Positions 6,111-11,281 of a DNA stretch of 11,281 bases are shown here, one piece after another. The first letter of the stretch is position 1. The number at the start of each line of letters is the position of its first letter. The notes beneath the pieces are model-generated. The model was given only the letters and a program-made list of their open reading frames with translations, had not been told where the DNA came from and made no database searches. The translations under genes and the position numbers were made by a program. The stretch lies in assembly GCA_002373775.1 (NCBI GenBank), contig DFJW01000055.1, positions 1 through 11,281 of the forward strand, written 5' to 3'. Source of the DNA: Ruminococcus flavefaciens. GTDB taxonomy: Bacteria; Bacillota; Clostridia; Oscillospirales; Ruminococcaceae.

Positions 6111-6578
6111 ATGAATATAAGAAGATTTAAAAATGATGATGCAAATGAGCTTGCAGACGTGATCGCTCATACTTTGAGGACAACAAATATCAAAGACTAT
6201 TCACCTGAGTACATCGAAAACGATATTAGCTTTTTGAGGGCAGAAAATCTTATTGAACGCTCAAAATGGATGAATATTTATGTTGTATGTGATGATGACA
6301 AGATCATCGGCTGTGGAGCTATCGGGCCATACTGGGGAAAGGAAGATGAGAGCAGCATTTTCACTGTATTTGTACTCCCTGAATATCAAGGCAATGGAGC
6401 AGGCAGTAAAATTATTGAGACTCTGGAGCAGGATGATTACTTTTTAAGGGCAAAAAGAATTGAGATACCTGCCTCAAAAACTGCGGTGAACTTTTATAGA
6501 AAAATGGGATATGACTTTAAGAACGGGATCGCAGAAGTTGATGATGAACAGTTATATCACTTGGAAAAATTCAGATAA
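6111..6578 (+). CDS. GNAT-family N-acetyltransferase
   Basis: The 155-residue protein matches the GCN5-related acetyltransferase fold. It has an N-terminal RRFKNDDANELADVI strand-helix and a central IIGCGAIGPYWG strand. The acetyl-CoA pyrophosphate loop is VLPEYQGNGAGSKII (88-102), of the Q/R-x-x-G-x-G/A type. The C-terminal ASKTAVNFYRKMGYDF is the motif B helix. Such enzymes transfer an acetyl group from acetyl-CoA to an amine; the acceptor cannot be predicted. ATG at 6111 has AGGAG 8 bp upstream. The gene probably inherited its transcription from the promoter at 5971-5999 after the NifX-like gene between was deleted. Its last 22 bases overlap the convergent epimerase gene. Confidence 0.9.
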   Translation: MNIRRFKNDDANELADVIAHTLRTTNIKDYSPEYIENDISFLRAENLIERSKWMNIYVVCDDDKIIGCGAIGPYWGKEDESSIFTVFVLPEYQGNGAGSKIIETLEQDDYFLRAKRIEIPASKTAVNFYRKMGYDFKNGIAEVDDEQLYHLEKFR

Positions 6579-7432
6579 ATGTAGTGATCTGTTGTCTCAT
6601 AGAATCTGTCCTTAATATCTGAAAAAGAAAAACCGGTTTGTTTTGCCTTGCTCGTATTCAATGTTGCATATGCAGGATAACCGTTATACGGTGCCGGTGT
6701 CCCGTTTGGCGCAATGATCGCTTTTTTATTGAGCCTTTCTTCTATGTAACTAACGATCTCTCTGAGTGAGATATCACCGTCTGAACAGCCGTTGATCGCT
6801 CCAGATATTTCTGTATCAACTAAATGCGATAAGAATAGACCGGCATCGTTCTCATGGATGAAACTGATCCTTGAATCCATATCGTCTATAAACATGGGAG
6901 TTTCGTTCTGTATGCACTCAATGTAAAAATATAGCCGTTTCGTATAGTCAGTGCTGCCGATAACGACAGGATAACGAACGGCTGTATATTTCTGATCCGG
7001 AAAACGCTGGACAACAGCACATTCCGCCTGCCGCTTTACCTCTGCATAATCAAAATCGGAACGTTCACACCATTTGAGGGAATATCGCTCTGCCGAGAAA
7101 TCCTCTTCAATTGTATCAGCGTGAATATCAGTATAGACCGCCGAGCTTGACATCAGAATATATTTTTCGCAGTGGACATGATCTAAAAGCCGTTTCACAT
7201 CATTTGAGGAGTAAGCTATCTTATCAATTATGACATCATAATACTTTCCGCTTAACGATTTGATAATGCTGTTTTCGTCAGCTCTGTCAAATATGATTCT
7301 TGAGACTTGATCTACATAGAGGTCAGGTGTTTTACCTCTTGTAGCGATCGTGATGTTATGCCCCTTGCTGATCAGATCGTTTGTCATAGGAATACCAAAG
7401 TATCTTGTACCGCCAATAATCAGAATATTCAT
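6557..7432 (-). CDS. NAD-dependent epimerase/dehydratase (extended SDR) family protein
   Basis: The 291-residue protein starts with MNILIIGGTRYFG, a Rossmann dinucleotide-binding motif (GGTxxxG at 7-13). It continues with an SSSAVY strand (95-100) and Tyr129-x3-Lys133 in YAEVKRQAE, the catalytic pair of short-chain dehydrogenases. Later come RYPVVIG and an ISFIHENDAGLFL segment typical of NAD(P)-dependent sugar epimerase/reductase relatives. The substrate is unknown. The start is set at ATG 7432 because GGGAG lies 6 bp upstream; an in-frame extension of 11 codons to 7465 has no such site. It has its own promoter (7491-7519), with a leader hairpin AGCAAG/CTTGCT at 7461-7479. The stop lies inside the 3' end of the convergent GNAT gene, a 22-bp tail-to-tail overlap, so no terminator separates the two. 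Confidence 0.88.
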   Translation of the reverse strand: MNILIIGGTRYFGIPMTNDLISKGHNITIATRGKTPDLYVDQVSRIIFDRADENSIIKSLSGKYYDVIIDKIAYSSNDVKRLLDHVHCEKYILMSSSAVYTDIHADTIEEDFSAERYSLKWCERSDFDYAEVKRQAECAVVQRFPDQKYTAVRYPVVIGSTDYTKRLYFYIECIQNETPMFIDDMDSRISFIHENDAGLFLSHLVDTEISGAINGCSDGDISLREIVSYIEERLNKKAIIAPNGTPAPYNGYPAYATLNTSKAKQTGFSFSDIKDRFYETTDHYIYLNFSK

Positions 7433-7490
7433 AAAAAACTCCCAAAGCTGTATTTTACGGAGCAAGCTATATACTTGCTTCTGCTCCTAA

Positions 7491-7519
7491 ATTATAGCAC
7501 ATAATATCGGGAATAGCAA
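7491..7519 (-). promoter_or_regulatory. Promoter of the epimerase-like gene
   Basis: TTGCTA (7514-7519), 17-bp spacer and TATAAT (7491-7496) on the minus strand; the -10 is preceded by TGC, an extended -10. The predicted leader is about 50 nt. Confidence 0.7.
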
Positions 7520-7571
7520 TACACGCGCGAAAAAACTTAACGTTTCACAAGATATAGCCGCGATCAATGGT

Positions 7572-7586
7572 GCAGCGTCACGCTGC
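7572..7586. repeat. 15-bp palindrome GCAGCGT-C-ACGCTGC
   Basis: A perfect 7-bp inverted repeat around a single base. No T-run follows it on either strand, so it is not a terminator. It stands in a non-coding stretch between the epimerase promoter and the Sir2-like relic, and could be a protein-binding site or the remains of a hairpin. Confidence 0.4.
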
Positions 7587-7629
7587 TTATATCACATAAA
7601 AAGCAGAACAATGCACATGCCATACATAG

Positions 7630-7848
7630 TCACATGATATCCCTATATATGGCACTTCATATAAGGATTATAATACGCCCGTTATAATCAAATATCCCTT
7701 CTGGAAAATGACAGCACAGAATCCAAAAGCAGTCTATGCCTGCCTGAATTCCGGCGAAGCTTATGCTCCTGATGAGATAAGGGAGCAGAGTGTCTGCATA
7801 AATGGGGATATTCGTGAAACTCTTATGATACTTGCAAAACGGCATTGA
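7630..7848 (+). pseudogene. 3' relic of a probable Sir2-family NAD-dependent deacylase gene
   Basis: A plus-strand frame open from a stop at 7627-7629 reads NTPVIIKYPFWKMTAQNPKA from 7672, then VYACLNSGEAYAPDEI and CINGDIRETLMILAKRH before TGA at 7846-7848. NTP-IIKYPFW-MT...A-YACIN-GEAY-P-EI...ICI-GDI matches, from memory, the C-terminal end of the Clostridial/Streptococcal 'Sir2 silent information regulator' proteins of about 280 residues. Only about 59 residues remain; the NAD-binding core is gone and no ribosome binding site is present. The stop codon directly abuts the convergent tetR stop. The family call needs a search. Confidence 0.5.
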
Positions 7849-8385
7849 CTAATTGGAGCTTGTGTCAAAAAAGATCATTCTCATGATATCGGGCATTGAC
7901 GCAAACATCATCTGCACCACAGTCTCCGCAGAGGCCGTATTGTCGTTCAGCAGCCACTCCTTTGTCATGCCCACAGTACCGTAACAATACAACCGAATAG
8001 AGAATTTAAGCTGAGTATCGAGAACATCGGTGTTCAGCTTTTCTTTTGCGATGACCTCATACCGCTTGACGAAGTATTCCAGCATATACTGCCATAAAGC
8101 GTTCTGTGATACATCATCGTATGCTCTTTTGTAGAAAATGAATTCCTGCCGCATTTTCGCCATGCCCTGTGCAGATGACTCTGCTGAGATAACGTCCGTA
8201 TCGTATGCATCGCTGAGGAATATCCACGCAACAAGGTCGTACTTGTCCTTGAAATGATAGTAGAATGTGGGACGCTCTATCTCGGCAATGCGGCATATCT
8301 CGGTCACTCTGATCTTGTCAAGAGTTTTGGCCTTCATCAGCTCTTTCATTTTGTCGGCTATCCATATTTTTGTGCGTTCTGCCAT
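7849..8385 (-). CDS. TetR/AcrR-family transcriptional regulator
   Basis: The 178-residue protein has an N-terminal TetR helix-turn-helix: TLDKIRVTEICRIAEIERPT followed by the hallmark FYYHFKDKYDLVAWIF. The C-terminal ligand and dimer domain (TetR_C_7 or DhaS-like in style) includes KEWLLNDNTASAETVVQMM. The start is placed at ATG 8385, with GAGAG 8 bp upstream; GTG at 8394 is in frame but overlaps that site. It is transcribed divergently from the flavoprotein gene, and the two promoters overlap. This is the standard arrangement of a TetR repressor controlling itself and its neighbour. The ligand is unknown. The gene ends directly against the Sir2-like relic. Confidence 0.9.
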   Translation of the reverse strand: MAERTKIWIADKMKELMKAKTLDKIRVTEICRIAEIERPTFYYHFKDKYDLVAWIFLSDAYDTDVISAESSAQGMAKMRQEFIFYKRAYDDVSQNALWQYMLEYFVKRYEVIAKEKLNTDVLDTQLKFSIRLYCYGTVGMTKEWLLNDNTASAETVVQMMFASMPDIMRMIFFDTSSN

Positions 8386-8404
8386 TTTTATCACTCTCGT
8401 TTTT

Positions 8405-8465
8405 ACAGAATATATAATGTGTAAGACTTTTTATCATAATTATAATTCTGTATATTGAAAAAGTC
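8405..8465. promoter_or_regulatory. Candidate TetR operator region with two inverted repeats
   Basis: ACAGAATATATAAT (8405-8418) is mirrored by ATTATAATTCTGT (8439-8451) with a one-base gap. GACTTTTT (8425-8432) is mirrored exactly by AAAAAGTC (8458-8465). The right arms lie within both divergent promoters, so a bound repressor could block both. Which repeat is the true operator is unknown. Confidence 0.45.
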
Positions 8466-8467
8466 AA
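8439..8467 (-). promoter_or_regulatory. Promoter of the tetR gene
   Basis: On the minus strand TTGACT (8462-8467), 17-bp spacer and TATAAT (8439-8444). It overlaps the oppositely directed promoter of the flavoprotein gene. Confidence 0.75.
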
Positions 8468-8483
8468 GTGTATCGGGTAAAAT
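8455..8483 (+). promoter_or_regulatory. Promoter of the flavoprotein gene
   Basis: TTGAAA (8455-8460), 17-bp spacer and TAAAAT (8478-8483), followed at once by TATAAT (8483-8488). Its -35 box lies inside the spacer of the tetR promoter, so the two polymerases cannot be bound together. Confidence 0.65.
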
Positions 8484-8526
8484 ATAATCAGCAAAGGCAA
8501 TACAAATCAAAAGAGAGGTGTCTGTT

Positions 8527-9174
8527 ATGAAAATAGTTGCAATAAATGGAAGTCCGCGCATAGGGTGGAATACTTCATCACTTGTGCGGGAAGCTGCAAA
8601 GGGAGCACAGGCTAATGGGGCAGAGGTCGAGTTTTTTGACCTCTATAAACTGGAGAAATTCACGGGGTGCATTTCCTGTTTTGCCTGTAAGCTGCCTCCG
8701 AATGAAGGAAAATGCATATGCAGTGACGGACTTGCTCCTGTGCTTGAAGCGATAAGGAATGCAGACGGGCTTATACTCGGTTCTCCGAATTATCTGGGAG
8801 ATGTATCCGCAGGCTTTCGTTCGCTATATGAAAGACTTATATTTCAGTCACTGACATATAAGAACGAACCCAGAAGTTATAATAACAAAAAGATACCGGT
8901 GCTTATGATAATGACAAGCAATGCAGATGAAGAGTATTATTCTCGGATAGGATATGATACTATGCTGAAAGGTTATCAGCAGACTTTAGGTGGATTTGTC
9001 GGAAATACCAAGCTGCTGATCGCTGGGAATACGAAGCAGGTCAGAGATTACAGTCGGTTTGACTGGTCGATGTTCGATACAAAGGCAAAAGACGAACGTC
9101 ATGAAACTGTGTTTCCGAATGAACTGAAAGAAGCCTACGATACAGGAAAGAAAATGGTCACAGAACCGTGGTGA
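8527..9174 (+). CDS. Cys-rich flavodoxin-like NAD(P)H-dependent FMN oxidoreductase
   Basis: The 215-residue protein starts MKIVAINGSPR and continues GWNTSSLV, the FMN phosphate-binding loop of the NADPH-dependent FMN reductase/flavodoxin-like family. A cysteine cluster follows: Cys48-x2-Cys51-x2-Cys54-x8-Cys63-x-Cys65 (GCISCFACK...CIC). This spacing resembles the cluster loop of iron-sulfur flavoproteins (Isf, CX2CX2CX4-7C), so a [4Fe-4S] cluster is possible, although many relatives with part of the motif carry none. LILGSPNYLGDVSAGFRSLYERL (92-114 region) is the second FMN-binding loop of the family. The start is ATG 8527 with AGAGAGG 9 bp upstream; GTG at 8518 lies in the ribosome binding site. 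The gene is divergent from tetR and probably repressed by it. The radical SAM relic follows after 28 bp with its own ribosome binding site. Confidence 0.88.
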   Translation: MKIVAINGSPRIGWNTSSLVREAAKGAQANGAEVEFFDLYKLEKFTGCISCFACKLPPNEGKCICSDGLAPVLEAIRNADGLILGSPNYLGDVSAGFRSLYERLIFQSLTYKNEPRSYNNKKIPVLMIMTSNADEEYYSRIGYDTMLKGYQQTLGGFVGNTKLLIAGNTKQVRDYSRFDWSMFDTKAKDERHETVFPNELKEAYDTGKKMVTEPW

Positions 9175-9202
9175 GCAGATCACCGAAAAAGGAGGGATAA
9201 AT

Positions 9203-9431
9203 ATGCACTTTACAGGAACAGTATACCGCAATCCCTATTGGGAGACATTTCCGCTTTTGCAGATAACCCGGGGCTGTACCCATAACAAGTGCAAGTTCTG
9301 CACTATGTACAGTGACGTAACCTTCAAAATGCAGCCTATTGAAGAGCATTATTGCTGCGCTTGAATACGAGATCAGTAACGGCGATATGGACGCTATGGC
9401 TGCGCGCAGGAGAAGCAAAAGCTCACTGTGA
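9203..9431 (+). pseudogene. Radical SAM protein gene with the middle deleted
   Basis: ATG at 9203 with a strong GGAGGG reads MHFTGTVYRNPYWETFPLLQ, then ITRGCTHNKCKFCTMYSDVT, including the CxxxCxxC cluster motif (CTHNKCKFC) that binds the [4Fe-4S] of radical SAM enzymes. Soon after QPIEE the frame changes and stops at 9364. In the next frame IIAALEYEISNGDMDAMAAR and RRSKSSL run to TGA at 9429-9431, which looks like the C-terminal tail of the same family. So the N-terminal 44 or so residues are joined to the last 27 or so, and the barrel is gone. The ribosome binding site is intact and the gene follows the flavoprotein gene closely, so an operon once joined them. The function of the intact family is not known to me in detail. 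Confidence 0.75.
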
Positions 9432-9497
9432 GTGTACAGGGCTCTGAACGGTACAGATCGACTGTTGCAATTGTTTCTGGTATGATACGACCTGTAA

Positions 9498-9715
9498 GGG
9501 AAGGCTGTCCTCAAAACTCAGGAGAAGCCTTATCTCTCCGGTGTATCTATAAAGTACAGTCAGAGGGAATTTGACACCAATATCCGAAATATAGTATATC
9601 TTGAAATGAAACTATGCGGATGCGAGGTGTATATCGGCAAGAACAATTCGGCGTTCAGCTCCCGGATGGCTCGGAGCGTGAGACCGCCAACCTTATGTAT
9701 ATAAAGGAGCTTTAA
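9498..9715 (+). pseudogene. C-terminal relic of a DUF4143-type AAA ATPase gene, internally deleted
   Basis: After a stop at 9495-9497 the frame reads LKTQEKPYLSGVSIKYSQ, then EFDTNIRNIVYLEMKLCGCE with VYIGK. The pattern ENIVYLEL-RRG-EVY-GK is characteristic of the DUF4143 part of the abundant Clostridial and archaeal ATP-binding (AAA) proteins. Near 9645 the coding sense shifts to another frame, where FGVQLPDGSERETANLMYI and KEL end at TAA (9713-9715), matching the C-terminal 'VQV-Y-L-...-ERE...L--IK' end of those proteins. The Asp-containing nuclease-like segment usually between them is missing. The final codons contain the ribosome binding site of the next gene. The 66 bp before it (9432-9497) show nothing recognisable. 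Confidence 0.55.
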
Positions 9716-9716
9716 T

Positions 9717-10262
9717 ATGAATATTGATAATACACTATACAGTGGAAGACCTACAGATCAGCGTTCAGATGCTGAAATGGCTATATACGATAGACTTGAT
9801 GCTCTCGGTATAGACTACAAACGAGCTGACCATGACCATGCTGATACTATGGAAGACTGCCTTGCAATTGAAAAGGTACTTGGTGCTAAGATATGCAAGA
9901 ACCTGTTTCTCTGCAATCGTCAGAAGACCGGTTTCTATATGCTGCTTATGCCCGGAGACAAGCCGTTCAAGACAAAGTTCCTGACCTCGCAGCTGAACTG
10001 TGCCCGCCTCTCTTTTGCTGAAGCTGACAAGATGCAGGAGTATCTGCATACTATACCCGGCTCTGTATCAGCACTTGAGCTCATATTCGATACTGATAAC
10101 AACATACAGCTTGTTATAGATAATGACCTGATGAAAGATGAATACATCTGCGGACATCCCGGTATCAATACATCGACAGTCCGCCTGTTCCGTGATGATA
10201 TGCTGAAATATGTACGGGAAGCTAAGCATGAGCCTGCGTTTATAGATCTACCGATAGAATGA
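9717..10262 (+). CDS. proX: Prolyl-tRNA editing protein (YbaK/ProX-type deacylase)
   Basis: The 181-residue protein is a full-length member of the YbaK/aminoacyl-tRNA editing family that hydrolyses mischarged Ala-tRNA(Pro) (or Cys-tRNA(Pro)) in trans. It has the N-terminal helix IYDRLDALGIDYKRADHDHA and the Lys-containing segment AKICKNLFLCNR, where Lys61 corresponds to the conserved catalytic lysine. FYMLLMPGDKPFKTKFL and the GHPGINTSTVRL loop (146-157) close the active site. This long form is related to the stand-alone ProX/PrdX of Clostridium, and is also like the prolyl-tRNA synthetase insertion. The start ATG at 9717 has AAAGGAG 7 bp upstream, inside the end of the DUF4143 relic. A terminator follows at once. 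No obvious promoter is seen immediately upstream, so it may depend on readthrough from the flavoprotein unit. Confidence 0.92.
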   Translation: MNIDNTLYSGRPTDQRSDAEMAIYDRLDALGIDYKRADHDHADTMEDCLAIEKVLGAKICKNLFLCNRQKTGFYMLLMPGDKPFKTKFLTSQLNCARLSFAEADKMQEYLHTIPGSVSALELIFDTDNNIQLVIDNDLMKDEYICGHPGINTSTVRLFRDDMLKYVREAKHEPAFIDLPIE

Positions 10263-10266
10263 TAGT

Positions 10267-10291
10267 AAAAGCCTCCTTAATGGAGGCTTTT
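10267..10291. terminator. Bidirectional terminator between proX and the acyl-CoA synthetase gene
   Basis: A perfect 10-bp stem, AAAAGCCTCC (10267-10276) with GGAGGCTTTT (10282-10291), has a 5-nt loop and T-runs on both strands. It serves the convergent proX (stop at 10260-10262) and the minus-strand synthetase (stop at 10331). Confidence 0.9.
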
Positions 10292-10330
10292 CTAAAAGGT
10301 TTGTTATCTGTATCGCAATACTGATATTGT

Positions 10331-11281
10331 TTATGCAGTAACAATGCTGTCAGCCTTGTGAAGTCTGAGCTTCTCAACAGCCTGCTCACGCATCTTGTAT
10401 TTGAGTATTTTTCCGGCAGCATTCATGGGGAAGCCGTCAACGAAGTCAACGTACCTCGGGCACTTGTGCTTAGCCATTCTCGCAAGGCAGAAATCCTTGA
10501 TCTCCTGCTCAGTAGCTGTCTCGCCGTCCTGAAGCACGATACAAGCCATGATCTCTTCGCCGTAGTCTTCATCGGGAACGCCTATTACCTGTACATCCTT
10601 TACCTTCGGATATGTGTAGAGGAAGTCCTCGATCTCCTTCGGATAGATGTTCTCACCTCCGCGGATTATCATATCCTTGATGCGTCCGGTGATCTTGTAG
10701 TATCCGTCTGAAGAACGTCTGCGTGCAAGGTCGCCTGTATGCAGCCAGCCCTCAGAGTCGATAGCAGCTGCTGTAGCCTCGGGCATTTTGTAGTAGCCCT
10801 TCATGATGTTGTATCCTCTCGCAACGAACTCGCCGTCAGTATCGTCCGGCAGTTCCTCGTTGGTCTCGGGATCAACGATCTTGCACTCTACGCCGAATAT
10901 AGGCCCACCGACTGTATTTACACGCTGTTCGATAGTATCGGTGGTCTTGCTCATGGTGGTAGCCGGAGATGCTTCGGTCTGTCCGTATGTGATACATATC
11001 TCGGACATGTGCATCTTCTCGATAACTTCCTCCATGGTCTTTATAGGACAGGGGGAACCAGCCATGATACCTGTTCTCATGTATGAGAAGTCAGTCTTGT
11101 CAAAGTCCTCGTGTCCCAGCATTGCGATAAACATGGTGGGAACGCCGTGGAAGCAGGTTATCTTCTCCTTGTTGATGCAGGCAAGTCCCTTTCTCGGAGA
11201 GAATCTTGTGATAGGTGACATTGTAGTTCCGTGTGTCATGGAAGCTGTCATAGCAAGAACCATGCCGAAGCAGTGGAACAT
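10331..11281 (-). CDS. AMP-forming acyl-CoA synthetase, C-terminal part (right edge)
   Basis: The window holds 316 residues of an ANL-superfamily adenylating enzyme, read from the edge inward: MFHCFGMVLA, then the A5 motif TYGQTEA (98-105), GGP-FG, the A7 motif GWLHTGDLARR (178-188), A8 GRIKDMIIRGGENIYPKEIE (199-218) and the A10 segment NAAGKILKYKMRE (287-299), which carries the catalytic lysine. The enzyme activates a carboxylic acid with ATP to an acyl-AMP and transfers it to CoA. It resembles long- or medium-chain fatty acyl-CoA synthetases of the FadD type, but acyl length cannot be read from this part. The first ATG in the window is internal; about 230 residues including the ATP-binding P-loop lie outside. 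The 3' end meets the terminator shared with proX. No defect is visible. Confidence 0.9.
   Translation of the reverse strand: MFHCFGMVLAMTASMTHGTTMSPITRFSPRKGLACINKEKITCFHGVPTMFIAMLGHEDFDKTDFSYMRTGIMAGSPCPIKTMEEVIEKMHMSEICITYGQTEASPATTMSKTTDTIEQRVNTVGGPIFGVECKIVDPETNEELPDDTDGEFVARGYNIMKGYYKMPEATAAAIDSEGWLHTGDLARRRSSDGYYKITGRIKDMIIRGGENIYPKEIEDFLYTYPKVKDVQVIGVPDEDYGEEIMACIVLQDGETATEQEIKDFCLARMAKHKCPRYVDFVDGFPMNAAGKILKYKMREQAVEKLRLHKADSIVTA

Noticed and set aside
6103..6114. Mini-ORF ATGAAGAAATGA overlapping the GNAT start
   Set aside because: A three-codon frame that starts inside the Shine-Dalgarno spacer; no evidence for translational coupling.
7572..7586. Palindrome considered as a terminator for the epimerase or Sir2-like region
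   Set aside because: There is no U-run on either strand and no gene ends just before it.
7657..7845. 62-codon minus-strand open frame downstream of tetR
   Set aside because: It lies opposite the Sir2-like relic and begins with no ribosome binding site; the plus-strand reading has recognisable family residues.
9158..9514. 118-codon open frame on the minus strand
   Set aside because: It is the antisense shadow of the radical SAM remnant, whose motif CTHNKCKFC on the plus strand is much stronger evidence.
8527..9715. A new multi-gene system from flavoprotein, radical SAM, AAA ATPase and tRNA-editing genes
   Set aside because: Two of the four are clearly broken, and the tRNA-editing protein is a common stand-alone enzyme, so a functioning joint system is not supported.
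1..11281. tRNA, rRNA, CRISPR array, insertion sequence, integrase or known riboswitch
   Set aside because: I saw no cloverleaf, no regularly spaced repeats, no transposase or integrase motif with terminal repeats, and no conserved riboswitch core in any intergenic region.

Overview
The window looks like chromosomal DNA from a low-to-mid GC Gram-positive anaerobe of the Clostridia, most likely Ruminococcus or a close relative. The signs are purine-rich GGAGG-type ribosome binding sites, sigma-A promoters with near-consensus TTGACA-N17-TATAAT, a pectin-lyase-like (PL11) fragment, a secreted-protein start of the type MKPNLLKKAAAFVLSA, and a LacI-sensor/GGDEF-like regulator. The genus is an inference from protein style; no rRNA or marker gene is present.

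Layout, left to right. 1-2120 (minus): a middle segment of a probable rhamnogalacturonan lyase runs off the left edge. It abuts the 3' end of a large regulator ORF that lacks its own start. The regulator is in turn spliced out of frame behind a promoter, RBS and signal-peptide start of a secreted protein. 2393-3534: a MATE efflux gene missing its N-terminal half, joined tail-to-head to the 3' scrap of an unidentified plus-strand gene. 3569-5870 (minus): a two-zinc-ribbon membrane protein, and an arsR / C_GCAxxG_C_C redox-protein pair, each with a clear promoter. 5971-6578 (plus): a perfect-consensus promoter feeding a 19-codon relic of a NifX/NafY-like gene and then an intact GNAT acetyltransferase. 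6557-7519 (minus): an NAD-dependent epimerase/reductase whose 3' end overlaps the GNAT gene. 7630-8483: a relic of a Sir2-family 3' end, then a TetR regulator whose promoter overlaps head-on with that of a divergent Cys-rich flavoprotein. 9203-9715: remnants of a radical SAM gene and of a DUF4143-type AAA ATPase gene. 9717-10262: intact prolyl-tRNA editing protein, then a bidirectional terminator. 10331-11281 (minus): the C-terminal 316 residues of an acyl-CoA synthetase that continues past the right edge.

The intact genes fall into small regulatory units (ArsR with a cysteine redox protein, TetR with a flavoprotein) plus housekeeping or stand-alone enzymes. I do not see a new defence, secretion or biosynthetic system. 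The striking feature is the density of broken genes: at least seven relics or truncations in 11 kb. Two of them keep both ends of a protein but have lost the middle. In two places, live promoters and RBSs are left without their original genes. Real genome decay and an assembly chimera are both possible, and the raw sequence alone cannot separate them.
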